Below, in pieces: positions 40,701 through 48,156 of a stretch of DNA of 64,000 bases. Every line of letters starts with the position of its first letter. The stretch's first letter is position 1. This DNA is from Salinisphaera hydrothermalis C41B8 (GTDB lineage Bacteria > Pseudomonadota > Gammaproteobacteria > Nevskiales > Salinisphaeraceae): assembly GCF_000732535.1 (NCBI RefSeq), contig NZ_APNK01000002.1, positions 186,001-250,000 on the forward strand, in the 5' to 3' direction. Both the position numbers and the translations under genes were made by a program. The notes beneath the pieces are model-generated. The model did no database searches. It saw nothing but the letters and a program-made list of their open reading frames with translations, and was not told where the DNA came from.

Positions 40701-43380
40701 CCGACTGCAGGCCCTGACCACCGAAATTCGCGGCCGCACGCAACGTGCCACGCGCGGCCAGGTACATCTTATTGCGGCGTCGGATCTTTCCGAAACCGAC
40801 CGTACCCGGCTGTGGGCCTCGGCGCGTGTCGTGCTCGACTCGGCCGCGGGCGAGATTATCGACCAGTTGAAGCCGACCGCCGAAACAATCCCGCTGTTGC
40901 CGCCGTTCGTGCCGATCCGGCGTACCACGGAAACCGGGCCCGCGCTGCCGGCGCTCGAATGCCCCAGCGATCTCGAGTTCGATAACGGCCTCGGCGGGTT
41001 CGCCGAAGACGGGCGCGAATATGTGATCCATTTGGAGCCGGGGCAGTCATTGCCCGCCCCGTGGTCGAACGTGATCGCCAACCCGGATTTCGGTTGCCTC
41101 ACCACCGAAGCCGGGCTGGGTTGTACCTGGGCCGGCAATAGTGGCGAAAACCGGTTGACGCCCTGGAGTAACGATCCGATATGCGACCCGCCGAGCGAAG
41201 TCGTCTATCTGCGGGATGAAGAGACCGCCGAAGTCTGGACGCCCACACCGGCCCCGAGGCCGGCCGACCGGGCGTACCAAATCCGTCACGGGGCGGGCTA
41301 TACCGTGTATCGCCACCACTCGCACGGCATCGAGCAGCGTTTACGGGTGACGGTCGATCGCGAGGCCCCGGTCAAGATCGTACGCCTCGATCTGACGAAC
41401 CGATGGCCATGGACACGGCGATTGACCGCCACGTACTACCTGGAATGGGTCCTGGGCACGACTCGCGCCGCGACCGCGCCGCACATCGTGCTCGAACACG
41501 ATGCTGACCATCAAGTGCTTCTGGCCCGCAACAGCTTCGTGCGCGACGCCGCCCCCGGCGTCGGTTTTGTCACGGCCAGCGAGCGCCCCCATGGCCTGAC
41601 CGCGGATCGCACCGAGTTCCTCGGACGGGCCGGCGATCTCGGCGCGCCGGCCGCACTGTTCCGCATTGGATTGTCGGGCTACATCGAACCGGGCGTCGAC
41701 CCGTGTGCCGCATATCAGGTACATGTCGATGTGCCGACCGATACCACCCGCTCGATTTATTTCATCGTCGGCCAGGGGCGCGATCGCGATGACGCATTGG
41801 CCCTGGCCGCACGATTTCGCGATCGCGACAACGTCGCCCACGGTGAACAAACACTGGCAGCGTTCTGGGCACGTCATCTGACCGGCATCGAGGTGCACAC
41901 GCCGGACCGGGCGACCGACATCATGATCAATCACTGGCTTCCGTACCAGGTACTGTCCTGCCGGCTATGGGGGCGAACCGGCTATTATCAGTCCAGTGGC
42001 GCCTATGGGTTCCGCGATCAGTTGCAGGATGTGCTCGCGCTTTTGTGGTCCCAGCCGGACTGGACGCGCGCCCACATACTCCGGGCAGCCAGCCGGCAAT
42101 TTTCCGAAGGCGACGTTCTGCATTGGTGGCACGAACGCCCGCTACGCGGTGTGCGGACTCGCTATACCGACGATTTGCTATGGCTGCCCTATGTCACGGC
42201 GCAGTACGTGCATACGACCGGGGACACATCGATTCTGGCCGCGCGCGTCGCCTACCTCGCCGGCGCACCGCTCGAACCCGACGAAACCGAACGCTATAGC
42301 GAATACGCCCCCGCTGCGAACGAGGGGTCGCTTTACGAGCATTGCGTGCGGGCGATCGAGCATGCCAGTCGCTACGGCGCCCACGGGCTGCCGCTGATCG
42401 GCGGCGGCGACTGGAACGACGGATACAATCGGATCGGCGCCGATGGGCGGGGCGAAAGCGTCTGGCTCGGCTGGTTTCTTGTCCGCGTACTTCGGGATTT
42501 CGCGCCGCTGTGCGCCACCATGGACGACGAGCCGCGGGGCACCCGCTACGATGGCTTGGCCGATCGGCTGTTACAGCGGATCGAGGACCATGCCTGGGAC
42601 GGCGATTGGTATCGACGAGCCTATTTCGACGACGGCTCGCCGCTAGGGTCCGCCGAGAACGACGAATGTCAGATCGATCTCATGGCACAGACCTGGGCAA
42701 CGCTCGCCACCGGCGCTGACAGCGCTCGCACCCGGCATGCCATGAACGCGGTATACGAACGCCTGGTCCGCAACGAGACCCGTCAAATCCTGCTGCTCGC
42801 GCCGCCGTTCGACCGCACTCATCAAGACCCTGGCTATATTCGGGGCTACCCCCCGGGTATTCGCGAAAACGGCGGCCAATATACCCACGGCGCGGTGTGG
42901 GCCGTCTGGGCGGCCGCGGGCCTGGGCGACGCCGAGCGCGCCTGGCAGCTATTTTCACTGCTCAATCCCGTACTTCAGGCAAGCGGGCCGGAACAGATCG
43001 CGCGTTATCGCACCGAGCCCTACGTGCTGGCCGGCGATATTTACAGCATGGCGCCCCATGTCGGGCGGGGCGGCTGGACCTGGTACACCGGGGCGGCCGG
43101 ATGGCTCTGGCGCGGCGGCATCGAAGCCTTGCTGGGTCTGCGAATCCACGACGGTACGACACTCGAAATCGCGCCGTTGCTGCCGATCGACTGGCCCGGT
43201 TTTCGAGCCACGCTCCATCGTGGCGCGGCCCGTTACGAGATTGAGGTGATCGCGATCGAAGCGTCGGAACCCACCGTTTTCGTCACCCTCGACGGCCAAC
43301 CGCTGCCCGATGCCCGGATACCTCTGGATAACGCCGACCACACCCATCGCATCGTGGTTCGAATCGGGCGGGGCGGATGA
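34795..43380 (+). CDS. ndvB: NdvB/ChvB-like cyclic beta-glucan synthase (GT84 + GH94)
   Basis: A 2861-residue membrane protein, close to Agrobacterium ChvB and Rhizobium NdvB (about 2830), which make cyclic beta-1,2-glucan for the periplasm. N-terminal soluble part; membrane segments near 325-385, 738-786 and 868-905; glycosyltransferase region about 390-710 with TLDADTAMPQG (about 540-550) and HRWIRGDWQ (about 690). A glucoamylase-like middle domain includes YHLDAHANYQYRAFGIPGIG and EAIDYGPSSRRRS (about 1415-1490). The C-terminal GH94 phosphorylase-type domain includes YGFRDQLQDVLAL and GGGDWNDGYNRIG (about 2540). Osmoprotection is the expected role. Starts at ATG 34795 or four codons later; the ribosome binding site is weak either way. 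In Rhizobiales this gene is classical; its presence behind a stress-protein gene is notable. Confidence 0.88.
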   Translation: MDKDMARALDSTTGVVNRPNPGVGAQVNAEQDWIATLAQAHCVVVPARARMAVEPAITALEGRFQRLYERVAERAASARQGSRVEEWLLDNWHVVQRAIEQVRESLPRAYTRQLPRIRDTHGRPQWRVHALAQAITMHGEQPLDIARLIEDVATYQRVCVLTIGEVWALPAVLRWVLLDDLMKAAERGLPRTPNEQTAERAVTPGLGVAGCILSLRTLESDDWCDSAESLMVVESVLRSDPGNAYARMDFISRDRYRKAIERFARRTGLTEIEVAEAAFDCAHEAATDDYRRHIGYYLIDDGRSALSERLGHRLRRPWYEPPYGAASILYFAGLALFAMPPWLALGWILTVAGTAIGITALIMLLTAVMLASLATGLINGLVTHWLPPRALPKLNFEAGIPNEARTAVAVPVLLARTADVDSLAERLETNYLNNDDRNLVYVVLCDLADAPHREMASDERLLDTVRHRIEALNTRYSDGRESGPFIALNRRREWNPAQHCWMGWERKRGKLLQFNRLITDRDDDFETIAGDREQLAAIRYVITLDADTAMPQGTAHVLIGALAHPLNAAVPNAGRTHVVRGYAFLQPRLDTDPTTTEPTRFTQVFDSDATVDLYTNAVSNVYQDLFGEGIFAGKGIYDPRVIADTLADRLPANALLSHDLLEGSLGRTALISDTRFYEQFPSNVFVYLRRSHRWIRGDWQLLPWLWRWVPTSAGRRETNPLKLLQQWQILDNLRRSVTAPALLALLCIAWTAALPGPAWAWTLLVVALSAVPIWVELLACVWACLADWRHVRQHLSALRSPLRQRSLRLALSLCLVPYESLFVLDGVGRTLYRMRISRCHLLDWRTAHDIHHDFGAERTMLTAWRDMWISPTTAIVLTPILAILAPDALIPAAPFLLAWLTAPALAHYVSGAPAEQKPQLAPAELQVLRDVARRTWFFFERFMGPDDHWLPPDNFQEEPRAVLARRTSPTNIGMGLLSALAAYDLGYLDLFSLAARLNSSFERIDTLERHRGHLLNWYETRELTPLAPRYVSTVDSGNFAAALLTLARGLEQLIAQPIDPRRLLFGIRDTLSLLESGVITADSSRPKIAERQWIAGVRARRSLIDANASADECWTLLKRLCEREIPALRTEFVTLLDRAGAHLSPERLTQLHHWLDELRRQATLARHFGDQLLPWRRLLDQPPALYRADAALAPPPIARYWRMIVRQLARPVTLAHVSNVCAAVERLLDRLDSALIETASPDRRYAEAIAWNRHLRHALVAAGTAATHLRNDIDRLVRQADAWVGATDFTFLYDPSRHLFRIGYNIDEAQLDAGFYDLIASEARLTSFLAIAKGDVPHRHWLHLGRPFRALNGRIVLMSWGATLFEYLMPRLFLPAPNASLMERACRRAVDAHMAFAQRMHVPWGISESGYYHLDAHANYQYRAFGIPGIGFRRDAGDRLVVSAYSSLMALPFRPHAVIDNIRALEKEGGLGEYGLYEAIDYGPSSRRRSTRRASIVRSYLSHHQGMLLLAIDNMLNDDIMPTRFQADPRIARLSNLLHERAPALPAALPPWPDHELPRPFVAAVPLPVWSPERAATGQRYNLLSNGHMSLVQSADGSGGSTWEGVVLTRWTPDPTRERQGHWCYIRDLDRDTLSSVGVEPAGGDPDSARTLFAPHYVEYQRRTSELFCRLRVAVAYEDDVEVRHLLIKNETARPRRLLIAGYAEVVLAPEAEDTRHPAFAKLFVQSRYLASHQTMVFRRRPRGAREKPLYLGHAVHVPPGIKSRVRWETSRERFLGRLGRMAAPQALRAPSLSGFTQTVGTVLDPVLATGVTIELAPHTEAEIVYVTAAGYSRPSVLDTVRRYRSLSRASWVFDQARMAAEQELSELRIDPPDVIWIMRLLSQLWAPTRYSRAAADLLRASHQIQSTLWGRGISGDAPILLARVHASDDADFARRLLQAHLFWGIRGQAIDLVLVDESPAGYVRSIRDRLQALTTEIRGRTQRATRGQVHLIAASDLSETDRTRLWASARVVLDSAAGEIIDQLKPTAETIPLLPPFVPIRRTTETGPALPALECPSDLEFDNGLGGFAEDGREYVIHLEPGQSLPAPWSNVIANPDFGCLTTEAGLGCTWAGNSGENRLTPWSNDPICDPPSEVVYLRDEETAEVWTPTPAPRPADRAYQIRHGAGYTVYRHHSHGIEQRLRVTVDREAPVKIVRLDLTNRWPWTRRLTATYYLEWVLGTTRAATAPHIVLEHDADHQVLLARNSFVRDAAPGVGFVTASERPHGLTADRTEFLGRAGDLGAPAALFRIGLSGYIEPGVDPCAAYQVHVDVPTDTTRSIYFIVGQGRDRDDALALAARFRDRDNVAHGEQTLAAFWARHLTGIEVHTPDRATDIMINHWLPYQVLSCRLWGRTGYYQSSGAYGFRDQLQDVLALLWSQPDWTRAHILRAASRQFSEGDVLHWWHERPLRGVRTRYTDDLLWLPYVTAQYVHTTGDTSILAARVAYLAGAPLEPDETERYSEYAPAANEGSLYEHCVRAIEHASRYGAHGLPLIGGGDWNDGYNRIGADGRGESVWLGWFLVRVLRDFAPLCATMDDEPRGTRYDGLADRLLQRIEDHAWDGDWYRRAYFDDGSPLGSAENDECQIDLMAQTWATLATGADSARTRHAMNAVYERLVRNETRQILLLAPPFDRTHQDPGYIRGYPPGIRENGGQYTHGAVWAVWAAAGLGDAERAWQLFSLLNPVLQASGPEQIARYRTEPYVLAGDIYSMAPHVGRGGWTWYTGAAGWLWRGGIEALLGLRIHDGTTLEIAPLLPIDWPGFRATLHRGAARYEIEVIAIEASEPTVFVTLDGQPLPDARIPLDNADHTHRIVVRIGRGG

Positions 43381-43405
43381 TGGCCCGCGGTGTTGGGCCT
43401 GCACA

Positions 43406-44326
43406 CTAACGCGCCTCGGTGCTCGCCGCGTCGGCTCTCAGAACCAGCGAGCCGGCCGATGCAATCAAAACCATGCCGATCAGAGTCGGCGGATTCGGGA
43501 TTTCATCGAAGAATATATAGCCCCAGAACGCCGCGAAGATCAGAAAGCTGTAATCGAACACGGCAATGACCTGCGGCCGCGGCGACTGATAGGCCCGTGC
43601 AAGGCCCACGCTGATACCGATCATCAGTAGCGCCAGGACGATGATCGTGCGCCATTCACCGGGGCTCATGGTGCCCCAGTGGCCCAAAAGGAACGGGTAG
43701 TCCAACGCGGAGCCGACTTTGGTGCTCGCTATCAGGATGCTGGCCAGCGCTCCCCAGAGCAGAAGACTCAAATTCAACCAGACCGCTAGAGTAGCCGCCG
43801 ATGTAGCGCGGCACCGAGCCCGGGTGACGACCGCAGCCACCGCATAGAACAACGCCGCGCCAAGCGGGACCAGGGCCAAGGGTTGGAACGCCGAGGCGCC
43901 GGGTTCGACGACCAACAGTACACCCAAGAATCCGATAAGAATGGCGACCCACTGGCGTGGCGTGACGGGATCGCGCAGGAGTAGGGCGGACAAGGTCACG
44001 ATGAATAGCGGGGCGGTATAGATCGACGCCGCAATCACCGATAGTTTCAGCCAGGAGATGACGGCGTACATCGCGAGATACATCAATGCGAGCAGCATGC
44101 TGCGCAACAGGATCCAACCCAGGCCGGGCACTCGGATGCGTCCGCGGGTCGCGATCAACAAAACCGGCAGTACAAACGCTGACCGTAGAACGTAAATCTG
44201 CCATAACGTCATGGCAATGCTATATTTTTTTATAAACGCATCAGCCAGAGCCATGCCGAATACGGTGGCGACAATCGTCATGATGCCCACGGTCGTCGAG
44301 CGTGGCTTTACTGCGGGAAACGACAT
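43406..44326 (-). CDS. EamA/DMT-superfamily transporter
   Basis: About 306 residues with ten predicted membrane segments in two EamA repeats (first from about residue 12, second from about 150). Typical features include VIAASIYTAPLFIVTLSALLLRDP at the end of the first repeat and YSFLIFAAFWGYIFFDEIPN in the second. Export of amino acids or other metabolites is usual for the family, but the substrate cannot be read here. The start is put at the ATG giving MSFPAVKPR; the frame runs on 46 codons, but that part lacks membrane character and overlaps the LysR promoter region. Divergent from the LysR gene with about 97 bp between, a classical regulator-target pair. Confidence 0.82.
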   Translation of the reverse strand: MSFPAVKPRSTTVGIMTIVATVFGMALADAFIKKYSIAMTLWQIYVLRSAFVLPVLLIATRGRIRVPGLGWILLRSMLLALMYLAMYAVISWLKLSVIAASIYTAPLFIVTLSALLLRDPVTPRQWVAILIGFLGVLLVVEPGASAFQPLALVPLGAALFYAVAAVVTRARCRATSAATLAVWLNLSLLLWGALASILIASTKVGSALDYPFLLGHWGTMSPGEWRTIIVLALLMIGISVGLARAYQSPRPQVIAVFDYSFLIFAAFWGYIFFDEIPNPPTLIGMVLIASAGSLVLRADAASTEAR

Positions 44327-44423
44327 AATTCGGTGCGATAGAGCGGATGAACCCAGCGTTCCAGAGCGCATGACATGCGCATAGGCGCTACAGTGGCAAT
44401 ACACTCTTCGAAAAATTCGAACA

Positions 44424-45314
44424 ATGGATCGAGCTGATCTCGCGGCGCTGCAGACATTCGTCACGATTGCGGATCAAGGCTCATTACGAGCGGCCGCCCG
44501 CGTGCTCGGCGTCAATCCCCCTGCGGTATCGCATCAATTGAAGGCCTTCGAGACCCGTCTTGGCACGCCGTTGTTCCTCCGCACAACACGCGCCTTGACG
44601 CTGACGGATGCGGGCCGGGCCGTTTACGACGGCAGCGCCCATCTACTGAATACCGTCGAGGAAACGCTCGAAGCGGTGCGCGATGTCCGCCGGGCACGGG
44701 CAGGGCGGTTGCGGATCACGCTGCCGTTTCGCGCCTGGCAGCTCATCATCGCGCCGCGGATCGATGCGTTTCAGGCGGCTTATCCCAGGATCGAGCTAGA
44801 CCTGACGATCGACGAAGCTCTGGTGGATCTCGCAGCTCACGGTTTCCATGCCGGCATACGACTAGGCGATTATCTGCAAGACACGCACGTCGCAGTCGGG
44901 TTGTCCGAGTCGGAACCGGGCGCATACGTCGCATCGCCGCAGTACCTGGAACGCAACGGTGTGCCGGCGACGCCTCGGGATTTGCTCGATCACGACTGCA
45001 TCAGGCACCGGCGATCGACCTCGAGACGCATGGCCGAATGGCGATTCATGACGTCGGAGGGCGAATTCGCGGTCGAGCCGCACGGGCGGCTGATATTCAA
45101 CGACCTGAGAACGGTGGTCGCCGCGGCTCGCCAGGGGCTGGGCATCGGTTGGTCGCTAAAGCGGGGCGTTCAGGCGCAACTTGAGAGCGGGAGTCTCGTC
45201 CAGGTACTCGAAACATTCACGCCGACGCGGCCGGGCTTTTGTCTGTATTACCCGCGGTCGGTACGCCAGCTCGGCTTGCTACGGGCGTTCATCGAGCATT
45301 TTCGCCTGCACTAG
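44424..45314 (+). CDS. LysR-family transcriptional regulator
   Basis: 296 residues. The winged HTH is at about 1-65 (FVTIADQGSLRAAARVLGVNPPAVSHQLKAFE), with a periplasmic-binding-protein-like effector domain at about 90-292. Overall close to the group that controls neighbouring efflux or catabolic genes, so the divergent EamA transporter is the probable target. The TAG stop is formed across the left edge of the inverted-repeat element at 45314, so the very last residues may have been altered by the insertion; the length is nevertheless normal. Confidence 0.9.
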   Translation: MDRADLAALQTFVTIADQGSLRAAARVLGVNPPAVSHQLKAFETRLGTPLFLRTTRALTLTDAGRAVYDGSAHLLNTVEETLEAVRDVRRARAGRLRITLPFRAWQLIIAPRIDAFQAAYPRIELDLTIDEALVDLAAHGFHAGIRLGDYLQDTHVAVGLSESEPGAYVASPQYLERNGVPATPRDLLDHDCIRHRRSTSRRMAEWRFMTSEGEFAVEPHGRLIFNDLRTVVAAARQGLGIGWSLKRGVQAQLESGSLVQVLETFTPTRPGFCLYYPRSVRQLGLLRAFIEHFRLH

Positions 45315-45581
45315 GGCGTGTCGTCATGAGAGACGCCACCGCATGAGGTCCGCCCATCGTGTCAGGCAAGGCGCATGCCGCCGAGCGTGGCGGGCCCCAC
45401 GGTCAAGGCATGCAACGCCGCCTGGCGCGGTGGGCGGGCCTCACCCGCAGGGCCCGTGCCCGTGAGGCGGCAATCCGGCGTTATCGTTCGCTCACGTGGC
45501 CGGGCCACGCGACGCTCACGATGCCTTGTCTTGCCACCTCGCGGGCGCGGGTGCGGCGGTGTATCTCATGACAACACGCCC
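45314..45581. mobile_element. MITE-like inverted-repeat element, copy 2 (268 bp)
   Basis: Same family as 19656-19967. Terminal repeats begin GGGCGTGT; 26 of the first 30 bases at the left match the reverse complement of the right end (45552-45581). Flanked by TA on both sides (45312-45313 and 45582-45583). Blocks shared with copy 1: CGTGTC-GGCAAGGCGC near the left, GCAACGCCGCC-GGCGC in the middle, GGCAATCC-GCGTTAT and GTCTTGCC near the right. The left and right halves pair along most of the length. No coding capacity is evident, so mobilisation in trans is inferred. Confidence 0.8.
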
Positions 45582-45698
45582 TAGTTGGCTTGGCGCAGAT
45601 CCACTTCGCTCATCGCTGTAGCGTGTTGCCGTCTGTGAAGCTGATTTTCGTCTCCAAAAACGGGTACGTTCCAGCTCCATGGACGATAGGGGGCTCGC

Positions 45699-46085
45699 AT
45701 GGAACCGAACTACTTCAGATTGACCCTGTCGGTAGCCGCCGGCGTATTCCTTGGCCTTTTGGTGTTTTCGCTTTTTTCGTGGTTCGCCGCCATGCTCTGG
45801 CTCGGCGCGGTGACTTCCCATCTCGACGAGATCGTCGGCTCCGTGTCTTCATCGTCGTCACCCGGGCCGGCAACGATATCCTCGAACGCGCAGGTCTCGT
45901 CGGATCGTGCCGAGATCAATGCCAGCGACCGTCAAAACACGAAGACCGGAAAGCGGCTTCGTTTTCTCTGTGATGAGTGGACTCGTAATGCCAGCGCTAC
46001 GCCGACGCAGACAACGATTTCGGGAGCTGGTGACGCCTGTCGCCGCTACCAGCATTACATTGATACAGGCGTCGTTTTGAAGTAG
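45699..46085 (+). CDS. Small membrane-anchored protein of unknown function
   Basis: 128 residues. One clear membrane segment (about 8-38, LTLSVAAGVFLGLLVFSLFSWFAAMLW), then a Ser-rich linker and a basic C-terminal part with two cysteines (FLCDEW and DACRRYQHYIDTG). I do not recognise the family with certainty; the ending with a conserved-looking AC-RYQ-YI-TG pattern suggests a soluble periplasmic or cytoplasmic domain present elsewhere. The ATG follows GGGGG at about 45688. It sits between the second repeat element and a phage-type regulator, so it may be accessory. Confidence 0.55.
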   Translation: MEPNYFRLTLSVAAGVFLGLLVFSLFSWFAAMLWLGAVTSHLDEIVGSVSSSSSPGPATISSNAQVSSDRAEINASDRQNTKTGKRLRFLCDEWTRNASATPTQTTISGAGDACRRYQHYIDTGVVLK

Positions 46086-46218
46086 TCGAGCTCGCGCTTA
46101 GCTCAACCTGAGGCGCGCCAGGTTGTTGATAGTGTCGCCTCAACAGTTCCAGCCCGTGAGCTCTCGAACAGGCGGCAGTGACACCGAAATCATGGGTGCT
46201 GTTCGTCGCATGGTTCGC

Positions 46219-46518
46219 TCAGCGCTTCGCGGGTTCCAGGCATCCGTCGTTGCGCTGGGCGAACTCGAACAGCCACAGATCGGCCGGATAGATCGGGTAG
46301 CCCGTGGGCGTGTACAGCGCGCCATCGCGACCGAACCGATGCCCGGACCACTGATGCGAACGCGACGGCAGCACCGGCAGACCGGAGGCCACCGAGGCGA
46401 GCACCAGAAACGCCGCACGCGGCATGCGTCCGGTGGATCGCCAGCGGTAGAGCGTCGCCGGCGAGATCTCCAGCAACGTCGTAATCTGATCCGGCCGCAA
46501 CCAGACTCGATCGAGCAC
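46219..46518 (-). CDS. Phage-type HTH regulator (DUF3653-like)
   Basis: 99 residues. The N-terminal helix-turn-helix (WLRPDQITTLLEISPATLYRWRSTGRMP) is MerR/phage-excisionase-like, and the C-terminal part (WSGHRFGRDGALYTPTGYPIYPADLW) recalls the small phage proteins of the DUF3653 group found in filamentous-phage regions. No other phage gene is near, so this looks like an orphan or remnant. A dyad-symmetric AT-rich sequence at 46554-46569 lies 36 bp upstream of the start and could be its own operator. A clear ribosome binding site is not visible. Confidence 0.55.
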   Translation of the reverse strand: MLDRVWLRPDQITTLLEISPATLYRWRSTGRMPRAAFLVLASVASGLPVLPSRSHQWSGHRFGRDGALYTPTGYPIYPADLWLFEFAQRNDGCLEPAKR

Positions 46519-46553
46519 CGAGGCCGACGAGTTCAGCCGCGTCCGATACTGTG

Positions 46554-46569
46554 CATAATGTATATTATG
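46554..46569. promoter_or_regulatory. Candidate operator of the phage-type regulator
   Basis: CATAAT-N4-ATTATG, a perfect 6-bp dyad in an AT-rich patch (46553-46585) that also holds the repeat ATTATGTTA. Position between the HTH gene and the CDF exporter fits autoregulation. Confidence 0.4.
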
Positions 46570-46627
46570 TTAAATTATGTTATGACCGATTTCGTTCCGC
46601 ACTGCTGAATGCCGCAAGACTGCGTCA

Positions 46628-47518
46628 CTACTGCGGCAGATAGACGTTCGAGACCTTGGCCTTGTCTTCTGGCTCGACGTGAATCGTTACCGTACTGTCA
46701 GCGACCTCATCTTCGATTGCGGCTTCAAGCCGGTCGCAGATGACGTGGGCTTCATCGACCGACATGTTACCGGGCACTACCAGATGAAAATCGATGAACG
46801 TCCGTCGGCCGGCATGCCGTGTCCGTAGATCGTGGGCCTGATAAGCCCCCTCCGAATGGTGAAAGATCGCGGTCCGTATTCGATTGAGTTCGTTTTCGGA
46901 TACCGCTTCATCCATCAGGCCACCCACGGATTCCCGCACGAGTTGCCAGCCGGACCACAGGATATTGATTGCCACGAGAATTGCGATCGTCGGATCCAGC
47001 CATAGCCACCCGGTGAGACCGACGAGCACGACACCGGCAAAAACGCCGACCGATGTCACCACGTCCGCGTACAGGTGGCGTCCATCGGCGACTAACGCTG
47101 GCGACTTCACTCGTCTGCCTTGGCGTACCAGAACCCCCGCCCATACGGCATTGATTACGGTGGCCGCCGCGTTAAGCAGAAGCCCACGCAGTGGCGCATT
47201 GAGCGTATGTAATTCGAAGAAGGTCTGCGCCGCTTCACGAAATATTGCCAGCGCAGCAATCACGATCAGCACGCCTTCGAGCACGGCGGAAAAATATTCC
47301 GCCTTGTGATGACCGTACGGATGATTTTCGTCGGCCGGCATCGCGCTGACGCGAAGCGCGACAACTGCGGCGCCGGCGGCCACGATATTGATGATGCTCT
47401 CGAGCGCGTCGGAATACAGCGCGGCACTGCCCGTGACCGCGTATGCCACGTACTTCAGCAGAAACACGATGATGCCGACGATAACGCTGCCGACGGCGTA
47501 ACGAACGGTCGTAATCAC
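46628..47518 (-). CDS. Cation diffusion facilitator (CDF) metal transporter
   Basis: 296-residue proton-coupled divalent-metal exporter. Six membrane segments span about 1-200, and a cytoplasmic ferredoxin-like domain covers about 205-290. Metal-site residues: Asp in YSDALES (TM2; a Glu takes the place of the second TM2 Asp of YiiP), HPYGHHKAEY in the first loop and DGRHLYADVVTS in TM5 (His and Asp). The C-terminal domain ends in TVTIHVEPEDKA. Zinc, iron or manganese could be the substrate; the TM2 change leaves this open. It stands alone with no regulator adjacent. Confidence 0.88.
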   Translation of the reverse strand: MITTVRYAVGSVIVGIIVFLLKYVAYAVTGSAALYSDALESIINIVAAGAAVVALRVSAMPADENHPYGHHKAEYFSAVLEGVLIVIAALAIFREAAQTFFELHTLNAPLRGLLLNAAATVINAVWAGVLVRQGRRVKSPALVADGRHLYADVVTSVGVFAGVVLVGLTGWLWLDPTIAILVAINILWSGWQLVRESVGGLMDEAVSENELNRIRTAIFHHSEGAYQAHDLRTRHAGRRTFIDFHLVVPGNMSVDEAHVICDRLEAAIEDEVADSTVTIHVEPEDKAKVSNVYLPQ

Positions 47519-47663
47519 TGAGCAGCCGTGCCGGGAAACGGCTGCGGATAATAGAGGCGTACGCCTGTAAATTGCAATTTCGCCCCGTAGGGTCGATTTT
47601 TATGCCTGAATTACCAAACTTTCATCTTGCCAAGTTTGTTACCACGCCGACCGTGTTGCCCTG

Positions 47664-47990
47664 CTAATTGGGTTTGTCGTCCATTTTCGGCCCCTCGCCG
47701 CCAGGCGTAGCTGGCCCGATTTTCTGCTGGCCCAGCTGCTCGCGCAGGCTGCCGAGCTCTTTAAGCGTTGCGACGACATGGGCGAGACGTTCTTCCGACC
47801 ATTTCTGCACATAGGACGGCACGCTGCCATCGCCATTGCTCATATGCGAATCGACGGCCAGCGCATCGGTCAGATGTGCTTCGAAGCGCTCGATATCCGG
47901 GAGAACGCTCGCCAATTGCTCGCGCGGCAACGCGACACCACCGATGTCGATATGTGAAGACGGAAGTCGATGCGGATCGGTTACGCTCAT
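47664..47990 (-). CDS. Small conserved-looking protein of unknown function
   Basis: 108 residues, hydrophilic, without signal peptide or membrane segment. Predicted helical (LPREQLASVLPDIERFEAHL and ERLAHVVATLKELGSLREQLGQQ), with a Gly/Pro/Lys-rich tail. Family not recognised. The ATG at 47990 has only a weak AAGTAA upstream. Independent transcription is likely, because AT-rich sequence flanks both sides. Coding is supported by third-position GC bias but not proven. Confidence 0.5.
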   Translation of the reverse strand: MSVTDPHRLPSSHIDIGGVALPREQLASVLPDIERFEAHLTDALAVDSHMSNGDGSVPSYVQKWSEERLAHVVATLKELGSLREQLGQQKIGPATPGGEGPKMDDKPN

Positions 47991-48156
47991 ATAGATTACT
48001 TATCGCAAATTCAAATTTAAGAACTCGCTTTTACCGAGACGATACTCGCTCTTGTGGCCTGAATTCATGTCCTCGCCGGGTCAATCACGGCCATGAAGAT
48101 GGCGTGACGACCGACTTGGTTTCGCGAGCAGCTAGGTATCATGACCGCCGTCGCGC

